64,000 nucleotides of DNA from Coriobacteriia bacterium (GTDB lineage Bacteria > Actinomycetota > Coriobacteriia > Coriobacteriales > UMGS124), in the NCBI GenBank assembly GCA_018368455.1, contig JAGZEG010000010.1, positions 1 to 64,000 on the forward strand, read 5' to 3'. The notes under the pieces were generated by a model, which was given only the letters and a program-made list of their open reading frames with translations, was not told where the DNA came from and made no database searches. Below, one piece after another: positions 53,225-63,385 of the stretch. A program made the translations under genes and the position numbers. Every line of letters starts with the position of its first letter. Position 1 is the first letter of the stretch.

Positions 53225-53722
53225 TCACACGAGCAGTTCGACTTCCCCGGCTGCGGCGGGGTCCGTCCACACAAATTTTTGAGGGTGTCCCGCATGCTTG
53301 TACAGCAGGTAGGCCGAGTAACCGCTCGCCAGGCCCTGCTCACCGTACTCCACGATGAGGGCCGGGCGGTAGGCGCCCCCCTCTTCCTCGCGAATGGCGC
53401 CGTCATACGCTATGGCATAGCGCACCGGGCGTCCGGACAGCCCGTCGATGCGACGGCCCGAAGAGGCCCCCTTGCCGCGCGCAGCCGATCGCACGAGATC
53501 GTGTGCCTCGTCCAGGCACTCCTCGATATCCTCGTCCCCGTCAAGCGACAGAATGGCCTGCCCGCCTGACGCATCTTCGACCGCAACGGTGGGAACGAGC
53601 TGACCTGTCTCTCCCAGGAGGTCAAGGCCATAGTCGATAAGTGCGTCAGCCAGCGCCTCCATCTCAGCCGATATGGGCTCGGGCTCTTCAGCAGCACCCG
53701 AGCTGCGACGCTCCTGTATCAT
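53225..53722 (-). CDS. acidic hypothetical protein
   Basis: This 165-residue acidic protein has no recognised domain. The segment RYAIAYDGAIREEEGG, followed by ALIVEYGEQG and YSAYLLYK, resembles 41479-42024. It overlaps the preceding J-domain-like gene by four bases (ATGA), so the two are translationally coupled. Confidence 0.7.
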   Translation of the reverse strand: MIQERRSSGAAEEPEPISAEMEALADALIDYGLDLLGETGQLVPTVAVEDASGGQAILSLDGDEDIEECLDEAHDLVRSAARGKGASSGRRIDGLSGRPVRYAIAYDGAIREEEGGAYRPALIVEYGEQGLASGYSAYLLYKHAGHPQKFVWTDPAAAGEVELLV

Positions 53723-54561
53723 CGAGTGACCTCCTTCTCCGCGTGAGATGCGCGCGGATCGCTCTCGTCGTCTTCTTCGTCAGCATCTTCGTCGATGGGT
53801 ATTTCCAGATCGTCAAGAACATCGTCCACGACGGCCGAGCCAAACGCACTCCCCGCATGCGCCGCAGCAAGCCCCGCCATACCCGTACGCTTCTCGTCCC
53901 CGTTAGGGATGCCGTCGCCGTCGAAATCGCCGTCGGGATCGTCAAGACCGAGGTCGACCCTCAGCTCATGGATGCGCTCATCTATGTCGAGCACGTGACG
54001 CTTCGTGTTGCGGCACTGCAGGTGAGCGGCCGTAAAGCCCGTTGAGCCCGCAATGGCGGCAATGGCGATGGCAGAGAACGACACAATACGCGGCGGCATA
54101 GCGCGGATATAACGCAGCACGATGAAGCCGACAACGATGCAGCACAGGATGATGACCAGGCACGTAAGTCTACGCGAGGCTTGGCCGTCGCGATACGTCA
54201 GCAGGCAAACGCGCAGGGACTCGAGTCCGTCGAGGCGGGCTTTCTTCTCCTCGTCGCTCGTGACCGAAAGCTTTTCGGGAGCCCTCTTTTTACGCCCGAA
54301 CGCCGCACCGACGGCGCCTCCCGTACGGCGAGGGCCGGAAGACGATCCGGGCTTCGGTGCGCCCGTGCCGTGCGTGAGCAGAAAGTCGCGCGCCTCTTTC
54401 GTGCGGTCCAGGAGGGCGTTCACGCGCACGGCGATGTGCTCGTTGTCGGAGAAGTCCTGAGTCTCGGCCGCTTTCTGGACACCGTAGTACGCCATGCGGA
54501 TGTCGGTGTCGGATGCCTGCTCGTCCAAACCGAGCACATTGAGCGCCTCGAACCTGTTCAC
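53719..54561 (-). CDS. membrane protein with J-like N-terminus and calcium-binding-like motif
   Basis: This protein of about 280 residues begins with a J-domain-like helix set (ALNVLGLDEQASDTDIRMAY) but without a clear HPD. A linker is rich in Pro, Gly and Arg. Two membrane segments follow near residues 135-185 (LVIILCCIVVGFIVLRYI and SFSAIAIAAIAGSTGF). Near 207-223 DPDGDFDGDGIPNGDE matches thrombospondin type 3/EF-hand-like calcium loops. An acidic tail ends it. The GTG at 54561 follows AAGGGGG. Function unknown. Confidence 0.68.
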   Translation of the reverse strand: MNRFEALNVLGLDEQASDTDIRMAYYGVQKAAETQDFSDNEHIAVRVNALLDRTKEARDFLLTHGTGAPKPGSSSGPRRTGGAVGAAFGRKKRAPEKLSVTSDEEKKARLDGLESLRVCLLTYRDGQASRRLTCLVIILCCIVVGFIVLRYIRAMPPRIVSFSAIAIAAIAGSTGFTAAHLQCRNTKRHVLDIDERIHELRVDLGLDDPDGDFDGDGIPNGDEKRTGMAGLAAAHAGSAFGSAVVDDVLDDLEIPIDEDADEEDDESDPRASHAEKEVTR

Positions 54562-54738
54562 GACGGCCCCCTTCTCACGACATACGAGCGGCTCGTTCCA
54601 CGTGTGGACGTTTATGTAACGATACACCATCTGGCTGAGGTACCAGCAGAACAGGGTAAAGGGAGGCAAACGACCGGCGGGGCGAACCGAATTCCGCAAG
54701 GACAAGATCTGGCCACTATGCGGGCGCGCACAAAAAAA

Positions 54739-54760
54739 GGCCGAGGAATCCGCCTCGGCC
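54739..54760 (-). terminator. terminator after tRNA-Ala
   Basis: GGCCGAGG pairs with CCTCGGCC, then TTTTTTT on the minus strand. Confidence 0.9.
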
Positions 54761-54773
54761 CGTCAATCACACC

Positions 54774-54849
54774 TGGTGGAGATGATGGGGTTCGAACCCA
54801 CGACCTCAGGCTTGCAAAGCCCGCGCTCTCCCAGCTGAGCTACATCCCC
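54774..54849 (-). tRNA. tRNA-Ala (TGC)
   Basis: A 76-base gene including CCA. The anticodon loop is CTTTGCAAG, the T-arm GGGTTCGAACCCC, and the acceptor stem pairs GGGGATG with CATCTCC (one mismatch or wobble). Confidence 0.95.
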
Positions 54850-54861
54850 AGTTAGTAATAA

Positions 54862-54896
54862 ACGTCCCAGCGGCGACTCGGCTCACGCTGGGACGT
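54862..54896. terminator. bidirectional-looking terminator between tRNA genes
   Basis: ACGTCCCAGCG pairs with CGCTGGGACGT; TTTATT follows on both strands. Confidence 0.6.
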
Positions 54897-54911
54897 TTAT
54901 TGTAAAAGAAA

Positions 54912-54988
54912 TGGTGGGCCCGACAAGGTTCGAACTTGTGACCTTACGGTTATCAGCCGTACGCTCTGACCAACTGAGCTACGGGCCC
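54912..54988 (-). tRNA. tRNA-Ile (GAT)
   Basis: A 77-base gene including CCA. The anticodon region is CTGATAAC and the acceptor stem pairs GGGCCCG with CGGGCCC. It is upstream of tRNA-Ala on the same strand; no rRNA operon surrounds them. Confidence 0.95.
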
Positions 54989-55124
54989 GAAGTTCTGGAT
55001 TATCATATGCAAGGAATCCCGTCAGGTCAACAACGAATTTTGAGAATTTGCCATCATCACAATTCATCACATTCTTTGGATAGAATGCGAAACGAGAGCC
55101 GTGTCGACAGAGGGGAGGGCTCGC

Positions 55125-55625
55125 ATGATACGCGTCACGCTCGAGACTCTCGTGATGGGTGCCATCCCCGGTGCCTCCATGCTCATCCTGCGTCCCATTT
55201 CTCGCGAGGGAGAGCACGACCGCGTCCTGCCGATCTGCATAGGGCCGGTCGAGGCGGCTGCCATCGGTAAGGCCGTATCCGGCGAGCCGAGTACGCGCCC
55301 CATGACGCATGGCCTGCTGTCTACCGTCATGGGCACGCTCGGTGGCAAGCTCCAGCGCATCGTGATTACGCGCGTGCGCGGCACGGTGTTCTACGCCAAC
55401 CTCCACGTGAAGCAGGGTGATGTCACCCACAAGATCGATGCCCGTCCCAGCGACGCAATCGCGCTCGCCGTGAGGCTCAAGGTACCCATGTACGTTAGCG
55501 AGGACGTCATGGAGGCAGCGAGCTTCCCCGCGTGGGTCAACGTCAAAAAAGAGCGCGACGAGGCCGAGATGCGCGAGTTCCACGACTTCGTGGAACATCT
55601 CTCCCCCAGCGACTTTACTCTATAG
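55125..55625 (+). CDS. bifunctional nuclease (DUF151) family protein
   Basis: This 166-residue protein has a BFN domain: LPICIGPVEAAAIGKA, the strand TRVRGTVFYANLHV and the conserved ARPSDAIALAVRLKVPMYV. Plant homologues act as DNase and RNase. The ATG at 55125 follows GAGGGGAGGG. The acetyltransferase gene starts 18 bases later, so they probably form an operon. Confidence 0.9.
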   Translation: MIRVTLETLVMGAIPGASMLILRPISREGEHDRVLPICIGPVEAAAIGKAVSGEPSTRPMTHGLLSTVMGTLGGKLQRIVITRVRGTVFYANLHVKQGDVTHKIDARPSDAIALAVRLKVPMYVSEDVMEAASFPAWVNVKKERDEAEMREFHDFVEHLSPSDFTL

Positions 55626-55642
55626 CTCCGGAGAGGCGGCCT

Positions 55643-56149
55643 GTGCTGATCCTACGTATGCCAACCGTCGATGACAGGGACGACGTGCTGTCGTTCTATC
55701 GGGAATGCGGGCTGGCCGGAGACGCATGCATCGGTCACGCCGGATACGAAGAATACGACTCCTGGCTCCTCGGGATGCAGAACAGGCATACGGGGCAGGA
55801 CCTGCCGGAGGGATATGTCCAAGAGGACTTCTACCTCTGCTTCGACGGTGACCGCCTTGTTGGCGTATTCAGCCTGAAGTTCGAGCTGACCGACTATCTG
55901 CTGAACTTCGGCGGGCACGTTGGCTACGCCGTTCGCCCGTCCGTGAGAAACCGCGGCCTGGCGACGCGGATACTTCGACAGGGACTGGAGAAGGCGCGCC
56001 AGCTTGGACTTTCGCGCGTCCTGTGCGTCTGCGACGAGGACAACATCGCCTCGGAGCGCGTCATTCTCAACAACGGCGGCGTCTTCGAGAATGAGCTGTT
56101 CGATCCTGAGGAGAACGTCGCCGTGAAACGGTATTGGATCTCGCTCTAG
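55643..56149 (+). CDS. GNAT-family acetyltransferase
   Basis: This protein of about 168 residues has the GNAT acetyl-CoA loop in GYAVRPSVRNRGLATRILRQGL near residue 100, then VCDEDNIASERVILNNGG near the C-terminal end. The substrate is unknown. The GTG at 55643 follows GGAGAGG; an ATG at 55658 is possible. Confidence 0.87.
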   Translation: MLILRMPTVDDRDDVLSFYRECGLAGDACIGHAGYEEYDSWLLGMQNRHTGQDLPEGYVQEDFYLCFDGDRLVGVFSLKFELTDYLLNFGGHVGYAVRPSVRNRGLATRILRQGLEKARQLGLSRVLCVCDEDNIASERVILNNGGVFENELFDPEENVAVKRYWISL

Positions 56150-56377
56150 AGGACGCGCCCGAACCTCACTGACATGCCCCGGTCGGCTTCTTGGTATTTC
56201 TGCTCGTAGGGGGTACCTCGCGGGCAAGAAATGACCTTATGTATGGGGACATTCCCGAATAGGCGATGACGTCCGGTTGCGACCTGGGAGTTTGCGCCCA
56301 GCCAGGCACGCTGACGATCGGTAGGCCATACACAGGTCCGCTTTCGGGCCACATCTCGCCCCCTGTCGCACAAAAAA
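56150..56377. other. gap between the acetyltransferase gene and gyrA
   Basis: No secure feature was seen here. A 62-codon minus-strand frame (56166-56354) containing VYGLPIVSVPGWAQ lies here, without a good ribosome-binding site. Confidence 0.3.
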
Positions 56378-56405
56378 GGGAGGACGGTTCGATCCCCGTC
56401 CTCCC
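56378..56405 (-). terminator. terminator after gyrA
   Basis: GGGAGGACGG pairs with CCGTCCTCCC, followed on the minus strand by TTTTTTG. Confidence 0.9.
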
Positions 56406-56432
56406 CCTTCAATCCGAAACGCTCAGCGACCC

Positions 56433-59264
56433 CTACTCGGCGTCGCCCTCGGAAGCGGGCTCGTCGTCGGCACCGCTCGTGCCCTCAGACAGGCCGTCAA
56501 GCTCCTCGTCGATCGTGTCGTCCTCGCCGTCGCCCAGGTCGACCTCGTCGGGGTTCTCCGTCACGGCACCCAGGTCGAGCGCGCTCTGGCCCTCGGGCAG
56601 CGGCTTTGCAGCCTTGGGCTTGGCCTGCTTCATGCGAGCAAGCGCAGCCACCTTGTCACCCTCGGCCACATCCATGATCTTGACGCCCTGCGTCGAGCGG
56701 CCAAGTTGGCTGATGTCCTTGACCTTCACGCGGATGACGACGCCCTCGACGCTCACGATCATGAGCTCATGCTGCGGGCCCACGACCTTGAGAGCAGCGA
56801 GCAGGCCCTTCTTGATCGTCATCTGGATCGTGAACACGCCCTGGCCGCCGCGGTTCTGCTCGGGGTAGTCCGCGACGGGCGTGCGCTTGCCGTAGCCCTT
56901 CTCCGTGATGACAAACAGGTCGCCCTTGTCGTTGGAGATCTCCATGCCCAGCAGGTGAGCCCCGTCAGTCAGCGTCATACCCTTGACGCCCGACGTGGCG
57001 CGTCCCATGCCGCGGACCTGCGACTCGTCCCACTTGATGGCCTTGCCGGCATCGCTCACGAGGATAACCTTGTCGCCGGCCTGGACGCGGCGCACGGCGA
57101 TGAGCTCGTCGTCGCTGCGCAGGTTGATGGCGATGATGCCGTCGCGGCGGCTGCGGCTGTACTCGCTCATGGACGTCTTCTTGACCATGCCCTCACGCGT
57201 CGCGAACATGAGGTAGTCGTCCTCGGGGAAGTCGCGCGTGTTGATGACGGCCGAGATCTTTTCGCCCTCTTCGAACGGCACGAGGTTCACGATTGCCGTA
57301 CCGCGCGCCGTGCGGCTCGCCAACGGCAGCTCGTGCACCTTGAGGCGGTACACCTTGCCCTTCGTCGAGAAGAACAGCACGTACTCGTGCGTCGAGGCCA
57401 CGAAGATGCGCTCGACGAAGTCGTTGTCCTTGAGGCTGACGCCCTGCATGCCCTTGCCGCCGCGGTGCTGCGAGCGATACGTTGCCACAGGCAGGCGCTT
57501 GACGTAGCCGGAGTGCGTGATCGTGACGACCATGTCCTCGTCGGCAATGAGATCCTCGACGTTGAGCTCCTTCGTGCCCTCGACGGAGATCTCCGTGCGG
57601 CGCGGATCGGCGAACTTCTCCTTGATCTCGAGCATCTCCTCCTTGATGACGCCCAGGATCTTAACGGGGTGCGCCAGCAGGTCCTCATAGTAGGCGATGG
57701 CCTTACGCAGGCCTTCGAGCTCGGCCTCGATCTTGTCGCGCTCCAGGCCGGTCAGGCGGCGCAGCTTCATCTCAAGGATGGCCGTCGTCTGCTCCTCGGA
57801 GAAGCCGAAGCGCTCGATGAGGCGCGCCGAGGCCTCCGCATCGGTCTGCGACGAGCGAATGATGGAGATGACCTCGTCGATGTGGTCGAGGGCCATGAGG
57901 TAGCCCTCGAGGATGTGGGCGCGCGCCTGGGCCTTCTTGAGGTCATAGCGCGTGCGCCTCGTCACGACGTCGACCTGGTGGTCGATGTAGTACTGGAGCA
58001 TCTGGCGCAGCGTCAGCAGCTTGGGCACGCCGTTGACCAGGGCGAGGTTGATGACGCCGAACGTCGTCTGCAGGCTCGTGAACTTGTACAGGTTGTTGAG
58101 CACGACCTGTGGGATGACGTTCTGCTTGAGTTCGATGACGAGGCGCAGGCCCTTGCGGTTCGACTCGTCGCGCATGTCGGAGATGCCCTCGATGCGCTTC
58201 TCGTTGACGAGCTGGGCGATCTTCTCCTGCAGCATGCCCTTGTTCACCTGATAGGGAATCTCGGTGAACACGAGGCGGTTGCGACCGGTCTTCGTCGTCT
58301 CGACGTGGGCCTTCGCGCGCACAGTGATGGAGCCGCGGCCCGTCTCGTAGGCATCACGAATGCCGCTCGTGCCCATGATGAGGGCACCGGTCGGGAAGTC
58401 CGGGCCGGGCAGTACCGTCATGAGCTCGTCGGTCGTGGCCTCGGGGTTGTCGATGAGCATGCACGTGGCGTCGATGGCCTCGCCCAGGTTGTGCGTCGGG
58501 ATGTTCGTGGCCATGCCGACGGCGATGCCGTTGCAGCCGTTTACGAGCAGGTTGGGGAAGCGCGCCGGCAGCACAGACGGCTCGCGCAGCGACTCGTCGT
58601 AGTTTGGCTGCCAGTCGACCGTGTCCTTCTGCAGGTCGCGCAGCAGCTCCATGGCCGGCTTGGCCAGGCGGCTCTCCGTGTAACGCATGGCGGCCGCCGA
58701 GTCGCCGTCGATGTTGCCGAAGTTGCCGTGGCCGTCGATGAGCGGCGTACGCATGGAGAACCACTGCGCGAGGCGGACCATCGTGTCGTAGACAGCGGAG
58801 TCGCCGTGAGGGTGGTACTTGCCGATAACTTCGCCGACGGTCCATGCCGACTTCTTGTGGGGCTTGTTCGGGAAGATGCCACTCTCGTTCATGGCGTACA
58901 GGATGCGGCGGTGCACGGGCTTGAGGCCGTCGCGCACGTCAGGCAGGGCGCGGGCCGTGATGACGCTCATCGAGTACTCGATGAACGACTGCTTCATCTC
59001 GCGGCCGAACTCCTTGACCTGGAGCATGCCGCCGTTGATGTCCGTGCCGCCGTCCTCGCCGCGTGCGACGTTGCCGAAGTCCTCTTCCAGCTCGTCGTCA
59101 TCGTCGTCAGAAGACACGGCGTCGTCGCCCGTCTCGTCGGCGGCGTCGGGGTCGTAGACGGGCGCGTCGGAGTCGTCGCCCTCGGCGCGGGCCAGCAGGC
59201 GCTTAAGGTCGTCGGGCAGGCCCGCGGAGCCTTCCCGGTCGTTCGTGTTCATGTCGTCAGCCAC
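56433..59264 (-). CDS. gyrA: DNA gyrase subunit A, with acidic N-terminal extension
   Basis: This 943-residue GyrA breaks and rejoins DNA. The catalytic Tyr 195 lies in AAMRYTESRLAKPA. Residues corresponding to quinolone-resistance positions 83 and 87 of E. coli are Ser 156 and Asp 160 (GDSAVYD), the susceptible type. The GyrA box appears as QHRGGKG. About 80 residues, many Asp and Glu, precede the usual start (KQSFIEYSMSVITARALPD). An acidic C-terminal tail also occurs. The GTG at 59264 has AAAGG upstream; an ATG four codons later is possible. It follows gyrB by 74 bases. Confidence 0.95.
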   Translation of the reverse strand: MADDMNTNDREGSAGLPDDLKRLLARAEGDDSDAPVYDPDAADETGDDAVSSDDDDDELEEDFGNVARGEDGGTDINGGMLQVKEFGREMKQSFIEYSMSVITARALPDVRDGLKPVHRRILYAMNESGIFPNKPHKKSAWTVGEVIGKYHPHGDSAVYDTMVRLAQWFSMRTPLIDGHGNFGNIDGDSAAAMRYTESRLAKPAMELLRDLQKDTVDWQPNYDESLREPSVLPARFPNLLVNGCNGIAVGMATNIPTHNLGEAIDATCMLIDNPEATTDELMTVLPGPDFPTGALIMGTSGIRDAYETGRGSITVRAKAHVETTKTGRNRLVFTEIPYQVNKGMLQEKIAQLVNEKRIEGISDMRDESNRKGLRLVIELKQNVIPQVVLNNLYKFTSLQTTFGVINLALVNGVPKLLTLRQMLQYYIDHQVDVVTRRTRYDLKKAQARAHILEGYLMALDHIDEVISIIRSSQTDAEASARLIERFGFSEEQTTAILEMKLRRLTGLERDKIEAELEGLRKAIAYYEDLLAHPVKILGVIKEEMLEIKEKFADPRRTEISVEGTKELNVEDLIADEDMVVTITHSGYVKRLPVATYRSQHRGGKGMQGVSLKDNDFVERIFVASTHEYVLFFSTKGKVYRLKVHELPLASRTARGTAIVNLVPFEEGEKISAVINTRDFPEDDYLMFATREGMVKKTSMSEYSRSRRDGIIAINLRSDDELIAVRRVQAGDKVILVSDAGKAIKWDESQVRGMGRATSGVKGMTLTDGAHLLGMEISNDKGDLFVITEKGYGKRTPVADYPEQNRGGQGVFTIQMTIKKGLLAALKVVGPQHELMIVSVEGVVIRVKVKDISQLGRSTQGVKIMDVAEGDKVAALARMKQAKPKAAKPLPEGQSALDLGAVTENPDEVDLGDGEDDTIDEELDGLSEGTSGADDEPASEGDAE

Positions 59265-59338
59265 AGTTGGCCTTTCTCATTCGATGTCGATCATCGGCGC
59301 GTTCCATCGCAACGCAGCAGCCGGGGTTCTGCAACCTC

Positions 59339-61405
<2,067 letters not shown>

Positions 61406-61461
61406 GAGTGTCCCTTCCCGCCGGGCGGGGCCGCCACATAAACAAGCGGCTGCCGCCTTGT

Positions 61462-61482
61462 ATACACATGTGATACATTATA
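61462..61482 (-). promoter_or_regulatory. gyrB promoter -10 with overlapping palindrome
   Basis: A consensus TATAAT (61477-61482, minus strand) lies about 70 bases upstream of gyrB. Next to it is a near-palindrome, TGTATACACATGTGATACA, which could be a regulator or supercoiling-responsive site. No clear -35 was found. Confidence 0.45.
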
Positions 61483-61495
61483 GATGAATGCCTGT

Positions 61496-61524
61496 AAAAA
61501 AAGTCGGTACAGCAACTACTGTAC
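61496..61524 (-). terminator. terminator after the DUF721 gene
   Basis: GTACAG (61507-61512) pairs with CTGTAC (61519-61524), followed on the minus strand by CGACTTTTTTT. It ends the dnaN-recF-DUF721 transcript before the gyrB promoter. Confidence 0.85.
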
Positions 61525-61566
61525 GGAATGCCTCATGAATGCTTCAGAGGCTATCTGAGGCCCGAT

Positions 61567-62256
61567 TTAGTGTCCCTTTGACTTTTTCCACGCAAACATG
61601 GCCGTCATCGCATCCTGGACGCTTTTCCGCAGCCTTGCGTCCGTGATGGGCTCAACGCGTCGACGCACGGCATCAAGCTCGTCGGGCGTTAGGCGAGCGG
61701 GAACGTACACAGGCTGCACTCCGTAGTTGGCGACGGAGCCGTTGTGCCCGGCAGCTCGGGCCGACTTCGAAAGCTTGAACATGACATCGTCCACAGCAAG
61801 GTCGGGATCATGCCGCTCACAGAGCATTGTCCACTCTTGGAACAGCTCGTAGCGACGCATAGAGAGCTCCTGTACCCACACGCTGCTATCGACGTAGAAC
61901 GTCAGAACGCGGCTCACGCGACGCTCCGTCAGAGACACGCCCGTGACATGCGTGCGTACACGCTCGTCAGACATCATGCGCCAGATGCGCAGGGCGCGCG
62001 ACGTCAGCGACCAGGCACTCGAGGTACGGAAAATGCCGTCAGCTGCCCGTCCCGCAAGCGCGCCCGCTGATTGCGGGACGCAGGCACGTCCGGCGTTCTG
62101 CTTATCGAGCCGCGGATCAAACTGGGCGGCGATGTCTTTGCCCGTGGCGACAGCATCGGCAAGATCGGCCCGGCTCTCGGCGTCCAGCTTCGGGCGCACG
62201 GCGGGGTTTTCCCGCCTATCACGGGCAGCGCGGCCCGCCTCGCTCGCCCTACTCAT
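61567..62256 (-). CDS. DUF721 (DciA-like) family protein
   Basis: This 229-residue protein has a DUF721-like core: VRTHVTGVSLTERRVSRVLT, FYVDSSVWVQELSMRRYELF. DUF721 proteins occur between recF and gyrB in actinobacteria, and DciA-type members help load the replicative helicase. A basic N-terminal region of about 90 residues and a C-terminal part with VPARLTPDELDAVR flank the core. It overlaps recF by eight bases. Confidence 0.8.
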   Translation of the reverse strand: MSRASEAGRAARDRRENPAVRPKLDAESRADLADAVATGKDIAAQFDPRLDKQNAGRACVPQSAGALAGRAADGIFRTSSAWSLTSRALRIWRMMSDERVRTHVTGVSLTERRVSRVLTFYVDSSVWVQELSMRRYELFQEWTMLCERHDPDLAVDDVMFKLSKSARAAGHNGSVANYGVQPVYVPARLTPDELDAVRRRVEPITDARLRKSVQDAMTAMFAWKKSKGH

Positions 62257-63373
62257 GACCCATGTCCACGATACGCACGCTCCCCAGCTCGTCGGGCGTG
62301 AAATAGTCGAGGTTCGTCGTCGTCATGATCGTCTGCACACCCGTATGGATGAGGTCGAACAAGGCCGAGCGCCTCGTGGCATCCAGCTCACTCATGACGT
62401 CGTCGAGTAAGACGACGGGGTAGGTTCCCGTCATGGCCCGCACGAGGTTCACGTGAGCGATCTTCTCGGCAAGGCTGATCGTGCGTTGCTGTCCCTGTGA
62501 GCCAAACAGGCGCGCTGGCCTCCCGTCAATCGCAAACGTCACGTCGTCGCGGTGCGGTCCGGCGAGCGTCACGCGCCGCGACAGCTCTGCGACGCGTAGC
62601 TCCCCCAGACGTGCCCGCAGAGCCGCTTCGACATCCGCGCGCGAGACGTCCACGTCGAGTGCGGGGGCGTAGGAGCTCTCGTAGCCCACATCCAGCCGCT
62701 CGCCCGGCGCGATCGATGCATAGGCGTCAGCGATGAGCGGCGTCAGGCGTGCGAGCAGCGAGCGCCGATATAGGTACAGCGTCGCCCCCGCGCCGACGAG
62801 TGCCTCCGTCCACGCCTCGAGCATGCCGTTGGGACGGGGGTCGGCCCCTGGCTCCCCTGCAGGGTCGTCGACGCGCAGCAGGGCATTGCGCTGCGCCAAA
62901 GCCCGCTGGTAATCGCGATGGACGCGCCTGTACGCCTCGCTGAGTTGAACGCCAATGTCGTCAAGCATGGCGCGCCGCCCCGAGGCCGGCCCCTTGATGA
63001 CCATGAGGTCGTCAGGATAGAACAGGACAGAGGGCATGAGACGGGCACCCTCCCCCATACGGCGAGCCTTGCCATTGACGAGCAGGCGCTTCTTGCCCTC
63101 CACGACCTCAAACGCAACGTCGACGCGGCGTTTCTCCCCCTCAAGCAGCATGGAGACGCGACAGGATGATGCCCCCTCACGAACAAGGTCGCTCGGCCCT
63201 GCAAGATGACGGAAGCTCTGCCCGCTCGTCAGAAGCGCGATGCCCTCGACGCAGTTCGTCTTGCCCACCGCGTTGGGCCCCACGAGCACCGTGAGGCCGG
63301 GGTTGGGCTCCAGCGTTCGAGAAGCCATGTTCCTGAAGTCGCGGTACTCGACCCGCGTGATGGTGAGAGCCAC
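62249..63373 (-). CDS. recF: DNA replication/repair protein RecF
   Basis: This 374-residue ATPase has Walker A GPNAVGKTNCVEGI near residue 32, the signature FGSQGQQRTISLAEKIA near 290, and Walker B VVLLDDVMSELDATRR. It binds gapped DNA and helps load RecA. It starts with GTG, with little Shine-Dalgarno, 12 bases after dnaN, so it probably relies on coupling. Confidence 0.94.
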   Translation of the reverse strand: MALTITRVEYRDFRNMASRTLEPNPGLTVLVGPNAVGKTNCVEGIALLTSGQSFRHLAGPSDLVREGASSCRVSMLLEGEKRRVDVAFEVVEGKKRLLVNGKARRMGEGARLMPSVLFYPDDLMVIKGPASGRRAMLDDIGVQLSEAYRRVHRDYQRALAQRNALLRVDDPAGEPGADPRPNGMLEAWTEALVGAGATLYLYRRSLLARLTPLIADAYASIAPGERLDVGYESSYAPALDVDVSRADVEAALRARLGELRVAELSRRVTLAGPHRDDVTFAIDGRPARLFGSQGQQRTISLAEKIAHVNLVRAMTGTYPVVLLDDVMSELDATRRSALFDLIHTGVQTIMTTTNLDYFTPDELGSVRIVDMGHE

Positions 63374-63385
63374 GCCGTCGCGCGC

